The notes under the pieces: generated by a model
Databases searched by the model: none
The model's input: the letters and a program-made list of their open reading frames with translations, nothing else
What the model was told of the DNA's origin: nothing
NCBI GenBank assembly: GCA_035514995.1
Contig: DATJCC010000144.1
Location: 1-15,553, forward strand
Origin: Leucobacter_A sp035514995
GTDB lineage: Bacteria; Actinomycetota; Actinomycetes; Actinomycetales; Microbacteriaceae
Direction of reading: 5' to 3'
Length of the DNA: 15,553 nt
Position numbers and translations under genes: made by a program
In this document: in pieces, positions 6,404 to 13,658 of the stretch
Layout of the letters: each line of letters opens with the position of its first letter
Numbering within the stretch: position 1 is the first letter of the stretch

Positions 6404-7644
6404 TCGTCTTGAAGCGTAGACAGCACGCGGGTGCCGGCTCTTGGGCGTCTGCGCGCTAAGAACAGCGTCGCAATAACAATAGAGATTAGCGATGCGACAA
6501 TCACCGCGAGCCTCGCAGTGTTTTGGTCTACAGAATCAGAGAAGCTCAAGTCTGCCACGAGAAGCGAAACAGTGAAACCAACCCCGGCTAGCGCCCCGAT
6601 ACCAATCAGATCTCGCAAAGTGGGGTTACCGGCAATTCGAGTTGAGGAGAACTTAGTCAACAACACAGTCGTTAAAACAATGCCAACTGGTTTCCCGAAA
6701 ACAAGACCAAACATGATTCCAATCGCTATCGGGTCTAGCGGGAACCTGTGTTCTCCCGAGATTGAAACTCCAGCCGCAAAAAAAGCAAAGACAGGAACAG
6801 CGATTCCCGCAGACAGCGGCGTGAAGCGGTGCTCAAAAATCTCCGCTGTCCGCTCACCTTTTTTGCCAGTAACGGGCACCATAAATGCGAGCAGAACACC
6901 CGCGACAGTTGCGTGTATGCCCGAAGCGTGGATGAGGGCCCAGGCCATTATCCCGATTGGGAGAAGCACCAACCATGGGCCGAAGGTTGATCTTTCAAAC
7001 CAGTGAAAAAATTTTCTGGTTAATAGTGCATATACAACAACTGGGATGATTGCGAGAAGCAGTGCAATCAGATTGAGTGAGGTGGTGAAGAAAACCGCAA
7101 TAATTCCGATAGCGATAAGGTCATCGACCACTGCCAGAGTGAGCAAGAAAATCCGCAGACCGGTTGAGATTCGCGGTGCGACAAGACCAAGCACTGCCAC
7201 AGCAAAAGCGATATCTGTAGCCGTTGGAATTGCCCAGCCGCTTGTGTAGGGGGTGCCTGCAGCTATTGCAATGTAGAAGAGCGCTGGGATAGCAACCCCA
7301 CCAAAAGCAGCTGCAACCGGGACTAAAGCGGTGCGTGGGTTGCGCAGGTCACCAGAGACGAACTCTCTTTTTAGTTCGAGCCCAACCATGAAGAAAAATA
7401 TTGCCAGAAGACCATCTGAAGCCCATTCGCCGACGCTCAAGTTTAAACCGATTGCTTCTGGCCCAAAGCGTGTGTCTCGTAGCGTTTCGTATGCATTTTG
7501 CAAAGGAGAGTTTGCCGCGATAAACCCAAGAGTTGCGGCTATAACAAGTAATACACCAGCTGTTACGTCACCGCGCATGCGTCTGCTTGCGCGAGCTATA
7601 AAGTTCTGCGAATAGTTACTGTGGGAGGAAGAATCATTATGCAA
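6400..7644 (-). CDS. nhaA: Na+/H+ antiporter NhaA
   Basis: The 414-residue inner-membrane antiporter exchanges internal Na+ (or Li+) for external protons, keeping pH and salt balance. Family landmarks are FFFMVGLELKREF at 83-95, TDIAFA with Asp144, and VVDDLIAIG with Asp174/Asp175, spaced 30 residues from Asp144 as D133 and D163/D164 of E. coli NhaA are. Lys318 in GKPVGI is the likely counterpart of K300. The start is TTG at 7644, with SD AAAGG eight bases upstream; length and the soluble N-terminal tail fit. The stop shares a CTAG with the copB stop, a 4-bp convergent overlap with no terminator. GTTACGT repeats lie just upstream. Salt tolerance fits a brackish or marine habitat but does not prove it. 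Confidence 0.95.
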   Translation of the reverse strand: MHNDSSSHSNYSQNFIARASRRMRGDVTAGVLLVIAATLGFIAANSPLQNAYETLRDTRFGPEAIGLNLSVGEWASDGLLAIFFFMVGLELKREFVSGDLRNPRTALVPVAAAFGGVAIPALFYIAIAAGTPYTSGWAIPTATDIAFAVAVLGLVAPRISTGLRIFLLTLAVVDDLIAIGIIAVFFTTSLNLIALLLAIIPVVVYALLTRKFFHWFERSTFGPWLVLLPIGIMAWALIHASGIHATVAGVLLAFMVPVTGKKGERTAEIFEHRFTPLSAGIAVPVFAFFAAGVSISGEHRFPLDPIAIGIMFGLVFGKPVGIVLTTVLLTKFSSTRIAGNPTLRDLIGIGALAGVGFTVSLLVADLSFSDSVDQNTARLAVIVASLISIVIATLFLARRRPRAGTRVLSTLQDD

Positions 7645-7668
7645 AATGAAAACCTTTGAGTGTCTTGG

Positions 7669-7685
7669 GTTACGTAAAGTTACGT
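7669..7685. repeat. GTTACGT direct repeat upstream of nhaA
   Basis: GTTACGT occurs at 7669-7675 and 7679-7685, ten bases apart, so both copies face the same side of the helix. The first copy sits in a TTACGTAA palindrome. On the minus strand, TAACTT within it could serve as a -10 for nhaA. It is a plausible activator or repressor site (NhaR-like control is only a guess). Confidence 0.45.
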
Positions 7686-7777
7686 GTCGACCAGACTTCC
7701 CGACTCACCACTGCTTTAATTATTTAGTTAGTTACTTATCTAAGTGTTCGATGTGCTCGATTAAGTTTAGCGTGATT

Positions 7778-7969
7778 CTAAGCAGCTGTGTTTTCATCAT
7801 AATCTTTAGCCACACTAGCAACGGTTAGTATTAAACCCAGCAACCAGACAAGCCAAACTATGTATCGACGCCAATCCTCTGGCATCTTTTTAGTCTGCTT
7901 GGAAACTCCAATTGCACCCAAAAGAGCGCCAATAATTCCGAAGTTGGTGACATATTTTCCAATTTGCAT
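7778..7969 (-). CDS. Small two-helix membrane protein, unknown function
   Basis: I do not recognise this 63-residue protein. It starts at ATG 7969 behind a strong SD (AAAGGAGAA, seven bases upstream), the main reason to call it real. Residues 7-22 form a Gly/Ala-rich helix. A basic linker, SKQTKKMPEDWRRY (23-36), follows, then a second helix rich in Trp and Leu at 37-54 and an acidic tail KDYDEN. The basic loop would face the cytoplasm, so both ends would be outside. It lies upstream of nhaA on the same strand, with 133 bases between them. Co-transcription is possible but unproven. Confidence 0.7.
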   Translation of the reverse strand: MQIGKYVTNFGIIGALLGAIGVSKQTKKMPEDWRRYIVWLVWLLGLILTVASVAKDYDENTAA

Positions 7970-7992
7970 TAACGTTCTCCTTTTTATAGAAG

Positions 7993-8029
7993 TAAAATAT
8001 TTATGTTTGTGGTGCTGATAAATATTTTA
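7993..8029. repeat. Perfect 12-bp inverted repeat between divergent small genes
   Basis: TAAAATATTTAT at 7993-8004 and ATAAATATTTTA at 8018-8029 are exact complements around a 13-base spacer. The repeat lies in the 138-bp gap between the two divergent small membrane genes, just upstream of the SD of the leftward one. It could be a dimer binding site controlling one or both genes, or a leader hairpin. Confidence 0.7.
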
Positions 8030-8051
8030 ATTTTGATCTTTCTAGAGTAGC

Positions 8052-8081
8052 GTGACTTAGGATTCTTAATTGAGGTAAGCT
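8052..8081 (+). promoter_or_regulatory. Candidate promoter of the 76-residue membrane protein gene
   Basis: GTGACT at 8052-8057 and TAAGCT at 8076-8081 are 18 bases apart and match -35 and TANNNT -10 shapes loosely. Transcription would begin near 8088, ahead of the SD GGAGG at 8099-8103. Confidence 0.35.
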
Positions 8082-8107
8082 TTAGTCAAGTTAGTTTTGG
8101 AGGAAAC

Positions 8108-8338
8108 ATGGCGAAAAAGAATGAAAGTCTCTTCGAAGAGAGTTCACAGGGCGCAGTAGGTGCTGTAACCACAATTATGGTTGTAATCTCATTCGTGCTT
8201 GCGTTTGGCGGACTGGTTCTTGCTGGTTATGCATTTGGGCAAGATGTTCCTGCTGTTGAACTCTTTGTGGTCGGTATGACTTTGAGCTTTCTAGGCTTTG
8301 CAATTCCAACCACGCTTTTACCCCTCACCGGTAAATAG
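8108..8338 (+). CDS. Small two-helix membrane protein, unknown function
   Basis: This 76-residue protein is not recognised. ATG 8108 follows a strong SD (GGAGG, four bases before the start), and a textbook terminator lies just past the stop, so it is a well-bounded monocistronic gene. After a polar N terminus, MAKKNESLFEESS, residues 17-45 form a long hydrophobic helix. A short loop QDVPAVE follows, then a second helix at 52-73 ending in LTGK. Composition suggests an integral membrane protein with both ends on the same side. It is divergent from another small membrane gene and upstream of, but separated from, the ilv operon. Confidence 0.8.
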   Translation: MAKKNESLFEESSQGAVGAVTTIMVVISFVLAFGGLVLAGYAFGQDVPAVELFVVGMTLSFLGFAIPTTLLPLTGK

Positions 8339-8352
8339 TTAATAATTCTTCA

Positions 8353-8387
8353 AAGCCCCACCAACTTTTGATGGTGGGGCTTTTTTA
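8353..8387 (+). terminator. Strong Rho-independent terminator
   Basis: An 11-base perfect stem, AAGCCCCACCA / TGGTGGGGCTT (8353-8363 and 8372-8382), with an eight-base loop is followed by a run of T. It starts 14 bases past the stop of the 76-residue protein gene and separates it from ilvD. Confidence 0.95.
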
Positions 8388-8414
8388 TGTGCTATTTAGC
8401 CTGCTTCGGTTGTG

Positions 8415-8447
8415 TGAATAGCTTGGGATATATGAATAGCATAGACT
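8415..8447 (+). promoter_or_regulatory. ilvD promoter region: TGAATAGC repeats and -10 box
   Basis: TGAATAGC occurs at 8415-8422 and 8433-8440. TAGACT at 8442-8447 ends seven bases before ATG 8455 and fits a TANNNT -10 with a leaderless or nearly leaderless start. The GGAAGG before ATG is too close to be a normal SD. No attenuator or leader peptide is visible in the 67 bases after the terminator. Confidence 0.45.
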
Positions 8448-8454
8448 GGAAGGT

Positions 8455-10146
8455 ATGGCTGAAATAGATATCAAACCCCGTAGTCGAGACGTCACCGATG
8501 GAATAGAAAAAGCTGCCGCAAGAGGCATGCTCCGTGCCGTGGGTATGGGCGATGAAGACTGGGACAAACCACAAATTGGTATAGCCAGCTCTTGGAATGA
8601 GATCACCCCGTGTAACCTGAGCCTTGATCGTTTGGCACAGGGCGCTAAAGAGGGAGTGCACGCGGGCGGAGGGTATCCGCTTCAGTTTGGCACGGTGTCT
8701 GTCTCAGACGGAATCTCGATGGGGCATGAGGGGATGCATTTTTCTCTCGTCTCACGCGAAGTCATTACAGACTCTGTTGAGACTGTAATGATGGCTGAAA
8801 GACTTGACGGATCGGTTCTTCTGGCTGGTTGTGATAAGTCCCTGCCTGGAATGCTTATGGCCGCCGCGAGACTCGATTTGGCCTCAATTTTTCTTTACGC
8901 CGGATCAATCGCGCCCGGTTGGGTGAAGCTTTCTGATGGAACAGAAAAGCAAGTAACAATCATTGACGCTTTTGAAGCGGTTGGTGCCTGTAAAGCTGGA
9001 ACACTGAGCGAAGAAGACCTGAAGCGTGTGGAGTGTGCAATCGCGCCGGGTGAGGGCGCCTGCGGTGGTATGTACACAGCAAACACAATGGCTTGCGTGG
9101 CCGAAGCCTTAGGAATGAGCCTACCCGGCTCTGCAGCACCTCCAAGCGCAGATCGTCGTCGTGACTACTTTGCTCACCGTTCGGGTGAAGCGGTCGTAAA
9201 TATGTTGCGACACGGAATAACTGCGCGCGACATCATGACCAAAAAAGCCTTCGAAAACGCGATTACTGTAGCTATGGTGCTCGGTGGGTCGACGAACGCC
9301 GTTCTACACCTGTTAGCGATCGCCCGTGAGGCCGAGGTTGAGCTGACGCTCGACGACTTTACTCGGATAGGTAGCGTCACACCTCATCTGGCTGACATGA
9401 AGCCTTTTGGGCAGTATGTTGCTGAAGATTTCGATCGAGTTGGCGGCATGCCTGTAATAATGAAAGCACTTCTTGATGCTGGCTTTCTGCACGGTGATGT
9501 GTTAACCGTCACCGGCAAAACTATGGCAGAAAACTTGGCAGATATCGACACGCCGATTGATGGAAAAGTGATCCGCACTCTCGATAACCCACTACACGCA
9601 AATGGTGGGTTGACGGTACTCAAAGGCTCGATGGCGCCAGACGGTGCGGTTGTTAAAACTGCAGGCTTTGATGCTGAGACCTTTGAAGGCCCCGCTAAAG
9701 TGTTTGATCGTGAGCGCGCGGCCATGGATGCACTCACAGAGGGCAAAGTAGAAGCCGGCGATGTTGTGGTTATTCGCTATGAAGGCCCTAAGGGTGGGCC
9801 GGGGATGCGCGAGATGCTTGCCATCACGGCAGCCATTAAAGGTGCGGGACTAGGCAAAGATGTACTATTATTGACCGATGGAAGATTTTCAGGCGGCACA
9901 ACCGGCCTGTGTATCGGACATATAGCGCCAGAGGCATCAGATGGAGGAGCCATCGCCTTGGTTCGTGACGGAGACCTGATTCGGGTTGACATCACGGCAC
10001 AAACGCTCGAATTGTTGGTAGATCCACAAGAGCTTGAAGCCCGCAGACAAACATGGGCTCCACTTCCGCCACGCTACACAAAAGGCGTGCTTGCGAAGTA
10101 TGCAAAACTGGTGCACTCTGCTTCAGAAGGTGCAATAACCGGTTAG
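8455..10146 (+). CDS. ilvD: Dihydroxy-acid dehydratase
   Basis: The 563-residue cytoplasmic Fe-S enzyme removes water from 2,3-dihydroxy-isovalerate and 2,3-dihydroxy-3-methylvalerate, the third shared step of valine and isoleucine synthesis. The cluster cysteines are visible: Cys53 in TPCN, Cys126 in GCDKS and Cys203 in GACGGMYTANTM. Lys128 in GCDKS is the likely carbamylated metal-site lysine. The C-terminal part holds GGPGMREML and the GRFSGGTTG motif near 480. Length is normal for the actinobacterial form. It is the first gene of the ilv operon, 43 bases before ilvB. Confidence 0.97.
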   Translation: MAEIDIKPRSRDVTDGIEKAAARGMLRAVGMGDEDWDKPQIGIASSWNEITPCNLSLDRLAQGAKEGVHAGGGYPLQFGTVSVSDGISMGHEGMHFSLVSREVITDSVETVMMAERLDGSVLLAGCDKSLPGMLMAAARLDLASIFLYAGSIAPGWVKLSDGTEKQVTIIDAFEAVGACKAGTLSEEDLKRVECAIAPGEGACGGMYTANTMACVAEALGMSLPGSAAPPSADRRRDYFAHRSGEAVVNMLRHGITARDIMTKKAFENAITVAMVLGGSTNAVLHLLAIAREAEVELTLDDFTRIGSVTPHLADMKPFGQYVAEDFDRVGGMPVIMKALLDAGFLHGDVLTVTGKTMAENLADIDTPIDGKVIRTLDNPLHANGGLTVLKGSMAPDGAVVKTAGFDAETFEGPAKVFDRERAAMDALTEGKVEAGDVVVIRYEGPKGGPGMREMLAITAAIKGAGLGKDVLLLTDGRFSGGTTGLCIGHIAPEASDGGAIALVRDGDLIRVDITAQTLELLVDPQELEARRQTWAPLPPRYTKGVLAKYAKLVHSASEGAITG

Positions 10147-10189
10147 CGCTGACAACTTCAATTTTTAGATAAAAGACAGAAAGGTCGAA

Positions 10190-11980
10190 ATGGCCACGGA
10201 ATCTTATTCCGAAAAAAACTCTCTCACTGGAGAGAAAATGACGGGTGCAGAGGCGGTTGTGCGAAGCCTCGAATTGCTTGGAGTTACCGATGTGTTCGGT
10301 ATCCCAGGCGGTGCGATTCTGCCCGTATATGATCCGCTGATGGACAGCGGCAAACTGCGTCACATCCTTGTTCGCCACGAACAGGGAGGCGGGCATGCTG
10401 CTGAAGGGTATGCATCGGCTAGTGGAAGAGTGGGCGTGACAATCGCAACGTCCGGTCCCGGCGCCACCAACCTCGTTACGGCTATCTCTGATGCCTATAT
10501 GGACTCGGTGCCACTATTGGCAATTACCGGACAGGTCTTTTCAACACTAATGGGGACCGATGCTTTTCAAGAAGCAGACATTATGGGCATCACCATGCCG
10601 ATTACTAAACACTCAATTCTTGTTAAAAAAGCATCTGAAATTCCTGGAGCTTTAGCTGCCGCCTACCATATCGCCAGCACAGGGCGGCCCGGCCCCGTGC
10701 TCGTAGACATCACAAAAGATGCTCAGCAAGAAGAGCTTGATTTCGTGTGGGACCCTGTCGTTGATTTGCCAGGGTACCGACCCACCGCAAAAGCAAATAA
10801 TAAGCAAATTCAGGCAGCCGCTGATTTAATTGCGAATTCAAAAAAACCAGTATTTTATGTTGGTGGTGGAATCATTAGGGCTGAAGCCGCGCCCGAGTTA
10901 AAGGAACTTGTGGAGCTGGTAGGTGCGCCCGTTGTAACGACTCTGATGGCTCGCGGAGCTTTTCCTGACTCACACCAACAGCACCTCGGAATGCCGGGTA
11001 TGCACGGCACGGTACCTGCGGTTTTGGCGTTGCAAGAGGCAGATCTGCTGATTGCTCTCGGCACGCGCTTTGACGATCGGGTAACGGGCAAAACAGAGTT
11101 TTTTGCTCCTGACGCGAAGGTCGTGCACGTAGATATTGACCCCGCTGAGATTTCAAAAATACGAGTTGCAGACGTTCCTATTGTTGGTGACGTTAAAGAC
11201 GTTATTACAGATATAACCAGTTCGTTAGAGCACATTAAGCGTGAAACGGGTTTTGCTGATCAGAGCGACTGGTGGAAGCGACTTGAAGAAAACCGTGCCC
11301 GCTACCCACTCGGATACCAGCCGCGAAGCGACGGGCTGTTGGCGCCACAGCATGTGATAGCAAGAATTGGAGAGCTCACCGGGCCTGAAGGCATATATGC
11401 TGCCGGGGTTGGGCAACACCAGATGTGGGCTGCACAGTACATCAAATATGAGAGACCAAACTCGTGGTTAAACTCTGGGGGAGCCGGCACCATGGGCTAC
11501 TCAGTTCCTGCGGCAATGGGAGCTAAAGTTGCTGAGCCCGAGCGTGATGTTTGGTCAATTGATGGTGACGGTTGCTTCCAAATGACAAACCAAGAGCTAG
11601 CAACCTGTGTGATTAACAACATTCCAATTAAAGTTGCAATCATCAATAACTCATCTCTTGGAATGGTGCGCCAGTGGCAAACACTCTTCTATGATGAGCG
11701 CTATTCAAACACAGACCTAAACACTGGGCACGGAACGCAACGAATTCCCGACTTTGTGAAGCTTGCAGAAGCCTACGGTTGTCTTGCTATCCGTGTTGAA
11801 AAAGAAGAAGAAGTTGATGCCGCTATCAAACTCGCACTAGAAACAAACGATCGCCCTGTCGTGATCGACTTTGTTGTTAGCGCTGACGCGATGGTGTGGC
11901 CGATGGTTCCACAGGGAGTGTCAAACAGCAGCGTGCAGTATGCGATTGACCACAGCCCGGAATGGTTAGAGGAGGAATAA
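10190..11980 (+). CDS. ilvB: Acetolactate synthase, large (catalytic) subunit
   Basis: This 596-residue ThDP, FAD and Mg2+ enzyme condenses pyruvate with pyruvate or 2-oxobutyrate, the first committed step of valine and isoleucine synthesis. Catalytic Glu64 lies in RHEQGGGHAAEGYA. The GDG...NN cofactor motif runs from 459 to 487. Between these are the central domain with GGG at 225-227 and the FAD-contact segment GTRFDDRVTG (291-300). The motif RHEQGGGHA has Gly67 where Ala is usual. ATG 10190 has SD AGAAAGG. The last codons contain the SD of ilvN, which starts two bases after the stop, as expected for subunits of one complex. Confidence 0.97.
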   Translation: MATESYSEKNSLTGEKMTGAEAVVRSLELLGVTDVFGIPGGAILPVYDPLMDSGKLRHILVRHEQGGGHAAEGYASASGRVGVTIATSGPGATNLVTAISDAYMDSVPLLAITGQVFSTLMGTDAFQEADIMGITMPITKHSILVKKASEIPGALAAAYHIASTGRPGPVLVDITKDAQQEELDFVWDPVVDLPGYRPTAKANNKQIQAAADLIANSKKPVFYVGGGIIRAEAAPELKELVELVGAPVVTTLMARGAFPDSHQQHLGMPGMHGTVPAVLALQEADLLIALGTRFDDRVTGKTEFFAPDAKVVHVDIDPAEISKIRVADVPIVGDVKDVITDITSSLEHIKRETGFADQSDWWKRLEENRARYPLGYQPRSDGLLAPQHVIARIGELTGPEGIYAAGVGQHQMWAAQYIKYERPNSWLNSGGAGTMGYSVPAAMGAKVAEPERDVWSIDGDGCFQMTNQELATCVINNIPIKVAIINNSSLGMVRQWQTLFYDERYSNTDLNTGHGTQRIPDFVKLAEAYGCLAIRVEKEEEVDAAIKLALETNDRPVVIDFVVSADAMVWPMVPQGVSNSSVQYAIDHSPEWLEEE

Positions 11981-11982
11981 AC

Positions 11983-12492
11983 ATGGCACGTCATGTATTG
12001 AGCATGCTCGTAGAAAACAAACCAGGCCTTCTCACCCGCGTAGCCGGTCTGTTTGCGAGAAGAGCCTTCAACATTGAATCGCTTGCGGTTGGTCCGACAG
12101 AAATAGAGGGACTCTCACGCATTACGGTGGTTGTAGATGAAGAACTACTGCCACTTGAACAAGTAACAAAACAATTAAACAAACTCGTAAACGTCATTAA
12201 GATAGTTGAACTCGACCCCGAATCCTCAGTGCAGCGTGAGCACATGTTGATAAAGGTGCGAGTAGACAATCAAAGTCGATCGCAAGTTCTAGAAGCAGTC
12301 TCACTATTTAGAGCTCGAGTCGTAGACGTTGTTCCCGAGGCTCTTGTGATCGAAGTCACGGGAGACTCAGGCAAAGTTAATGCGTTTTTAAATGTGCTTG
12401 AACCATTCGGCATTAAAGAGATAGCACAGTCGGGGCTTATCGCAATTGGTCGCGGCGCTAAATCAATCAGTGAAAGAGTTTTCAAAAACTGA
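11983..12492 (+). CDS. ilvN: Acetolactate synthase, small (regulatory) subunit
   Basis: The 169-residue regulatory partner of IlvB raises its activity and gives feedback inhibition by branched-chain amino acids. An ACT domain occupies about residues 3-80, opening with LSMLVENKPGLLTRVAGLF and FNIESLAVG, and a second ACT-like C-terminal domain follows with MLIKVRV and VIEVTGDSGK. ATG 11983 is chosen because the SD AGGAGG sits just before it and the protein then begins MARHVLSMLVENKPG as in homologues. A further in-frame start at 11962 lies inside ilvB and is not needed. Translation is probably coupled to ilvB. Confidence 0.96.
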   Translation: MARHVLSMLVENKPGLLTRVAGLFARRAFNIESLAVGPTEIEGLSRITVVVDEELLPLEQVTKQLNKLVNVIKIVELDPESSVQREHMLIKVRVDNQSRSQVLEAVSLFRARVVDVVPEALVIEVTGDSGKVNAFLNVLEPFGIKEIAQSGLIAIGRGAKSISERVFKN

Positions 12493-12495
12493 CCA

Positions 12496-12508
12496 CGTGC
12501 ACTGCACG
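12496..12508 (+). other. Small hairpin between ilvN and ilvC
   Basis: CGTGC-ACT-GCACG forms a five-base GC-rich stem with a three-base loop four bases after the ilvN stop. There is no T run, so it is not a clear terminator. It might mark an mRNA processing or stability point separating ilvC expression from ilvBN. Confidence 0.35.
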
Positions 12509-12533
12509 CAATTCAAACATAAGGAGAAATATA

Positions 12534-13559
12534 GTGGCTGAGATGTATTACGACAGTGATGCCGATCTAGGGATCATTCAGAACAAAAAAGTAGCAGTAG
12601 TGGGCTATGGTTCACAGGGGCACGCACACGCGATGAACCTTCGTGATTCAGGTGTAGAAGTTGTTATTGCACTTAAAGAGGGTTCAAAGTCAATCGCTAA
12701 AGCTGAAGAAGCCGGTTTCAAAGTAATGACTGTCGCTGACGCAGCAGACTGGGCTGACCTCATCATGATTTTAGCTCCCGATCAGCACCAGCGCGTAATC
12801 TACAATGAGTCGATTAAAAACAAGCTGAAGCTAGGAAAAACCCTTGCTTTTGCGCACGGCTTTAATATTCGTTTTGGCTACATCGATGCTCCCGAGGGCG
12901 TTGACGTGATTCTAGTTGCGCCTAAGGCTCCCGGTCACACAGTGCGTCGTGAATTCGTTGCTGGTCGCGGCATTCCCGACATCATCGCGGTTGAGGCTGA
13001 CGCTTCAGGCTCGGCTTGGGAGACCGCAAAGTCATACGCTAAAGCAATTGGTGGCACTCGCGCCGGCGTTATTAAAACCACTTTCACTGAAGAAACAGAA
13101 ACAGATCTATTTGGTGAGCAGTCTGTTCTTTGTGGTGGCGTATCGCAATTGGTTCAATATGGTTTCGAAACCCTTACAGAAGCTGGCTACCAGCCTGAAA
13201 TTGCCTACTTTGAGGTGCTACACGAACTTAAACTCATCGTTGACCTGATGTTTGAAGGTGGCATCGCCAAGCAGCGCTGGTCAGTTTCTGACACAGCAGA
13301 GTACGGTGACTATGTTTCAGGCCCACGCGTAATTGATGAGCGTGTTAAAGAAAACATGAAGAGCGTCTTAGCTGACATTCAGTCAGGAGCATTCGCGAAG
13401 CGCTTTATTGACGATCAAGACAACGGCGGTAAAGAATTTATGGAACTGCGTGCAAAAGGTGAAAAGCACCCAATCGAGGCTACCGGGCGTGAGCTTCGCA
13501 AGCTATTTGCTGGGCAGCAGATCGATGAAGACTATGTCGATGGAAGCGCGGCCCGCTAA
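12534..13559 (+). CDS. ilvC: Ketol-acid reductoisomerase (NADP+)
   Basis: The 341-residue class I enzyme isomerises and reduces 2-acetolactate or 2-aceto-2-hydroxybutyrate. The Rossmann motif GYGSQGHAHA is at 24-33. The cofactor loop IALKEGSKS (45-53) with Lys48, Ser51 and Ser53 fits NADPH preference. Catalytic His108 and Lys131 are present. Metal ligands Asp191 and Glu195 (TDLFGEQ) and Glu227 and Glu231 (FEVLHE) are in place, with Ser252 for substrate. GTG 12534 has SD AAGGAG eight bases upstream. It closes the ilv operon, 41 bases after ilvN, and is followed by a strong hairpin. Confidence 0.97.
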   Translation: MAEMYYDSDADLGIIQNKKVAVVGYGSQGHAHAMNLRDSGVEVVIALKEGSKSIAKAEEAGFKVMTVADAADWADLIMILAPDQHQRVIYNESIKNKLKLGKTLAFAHGFNIRFGYIDAPEGVDVILVAPKAPGHTVRREFVAGRGIPDIIAVEADASGSAWETAKSYAKAIGGTRAGVIKTTFTEETETDLFGEQSVLCGGVSQLVQYGFETLTEAGYQPEIAYFEVLHELKLIVDLMFEGGIAKQRWSVSDTAEYGDYVSGPRVIDERVKENMKSVLADIQSGAFAKRFIDDQDNGGKEFMELRAKGEKHPIEATGRELRKLFAGQQIDEDYVDGSAAR

Positions 13560-13584
13560 CTAAACCAGCTATTAACAAAAAAAT

Positions 13585-13620
13585 ATGAAGGGGTGGATCT
13601 CATCTGATCTGCCCCTTCAT
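13585..13620 (+). terminator. Hairpin terminator after ilvC
   Basis: A nine-base perfect stem, ATGAAGGGG / CCCCTTCAT, encloses an inner GATC / GATC pairing. It begins 26 bases after the ilvC stop. On the plus strand it is followed only by TAATATT, a poor T run. On the minus strand it is followed by a run of seven T. It probably ends the ilv transcript all the same. Confidence 0.7.
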
Positions 13621-13645
13621 TAATATTGGGTTCAGCTTGAAGCAG

Positions 13646-13651
13646 TATTCT
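13646..13651 (+). promoter_or_regulatory. Candidate -10 box for the 153-residue membrane protein gene
   Basis: TATTCT ends seven bases before the GTG start at 13659 and matches TANNNT. No SD precedes the start, so a leaderless transcript is likely. It lies just past the ilvC terminator, giving the membrane gene pair its own promoter. Confidence 0.45.
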
Positions 13652-13658
13652 CTAAGCT

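Noticed and set aside
6431..7006. A 191-codon open frame antisense to nhaA
   Set aside because: It is fully opposite NhaA helices; the product is low-complexity and has no SD or neighbours.
7646..7828. A 60-codon plus-strand frame upstream of nhaA
   Set aside because: It has no SD, covers the nhaA promoter and overlaps the end of the better supported minus-strand small gene.
1528..8340. The metal block as an integrative island at tRNA-Lys
   Set aside because: No integrase, and I saw no repeat of the tRNA 3' end near the right border. Base composition does not obviously change, so an island is not supported from sequence alone.
8353..8387. The hairpin before ilvD as an ilv attenuator
   Set aside because: It follows directly on the stop of the 76-residue protein gene, and a -10 box lies between it and ilvD. 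No leader peptide rich in Ile, Val or Leu is seen.
8392..8661. Minus-strand frames across the ilvD start
   Set aside because: They overlap the well-supported ilvD N terminus and have no RBS or recognisable domain.
9992..10396. A 134-codon minus-strand frame across the ilvD/ilvB junction
   Set aside because: Both flanking parts are clear IlvD and IlvB coding sequence on the plus strand.
12916..13248. A 110-codon plus-strand frame inside ilvC
   Set aside because: It is in another frame of an intact ilvC with all catalytic residues.
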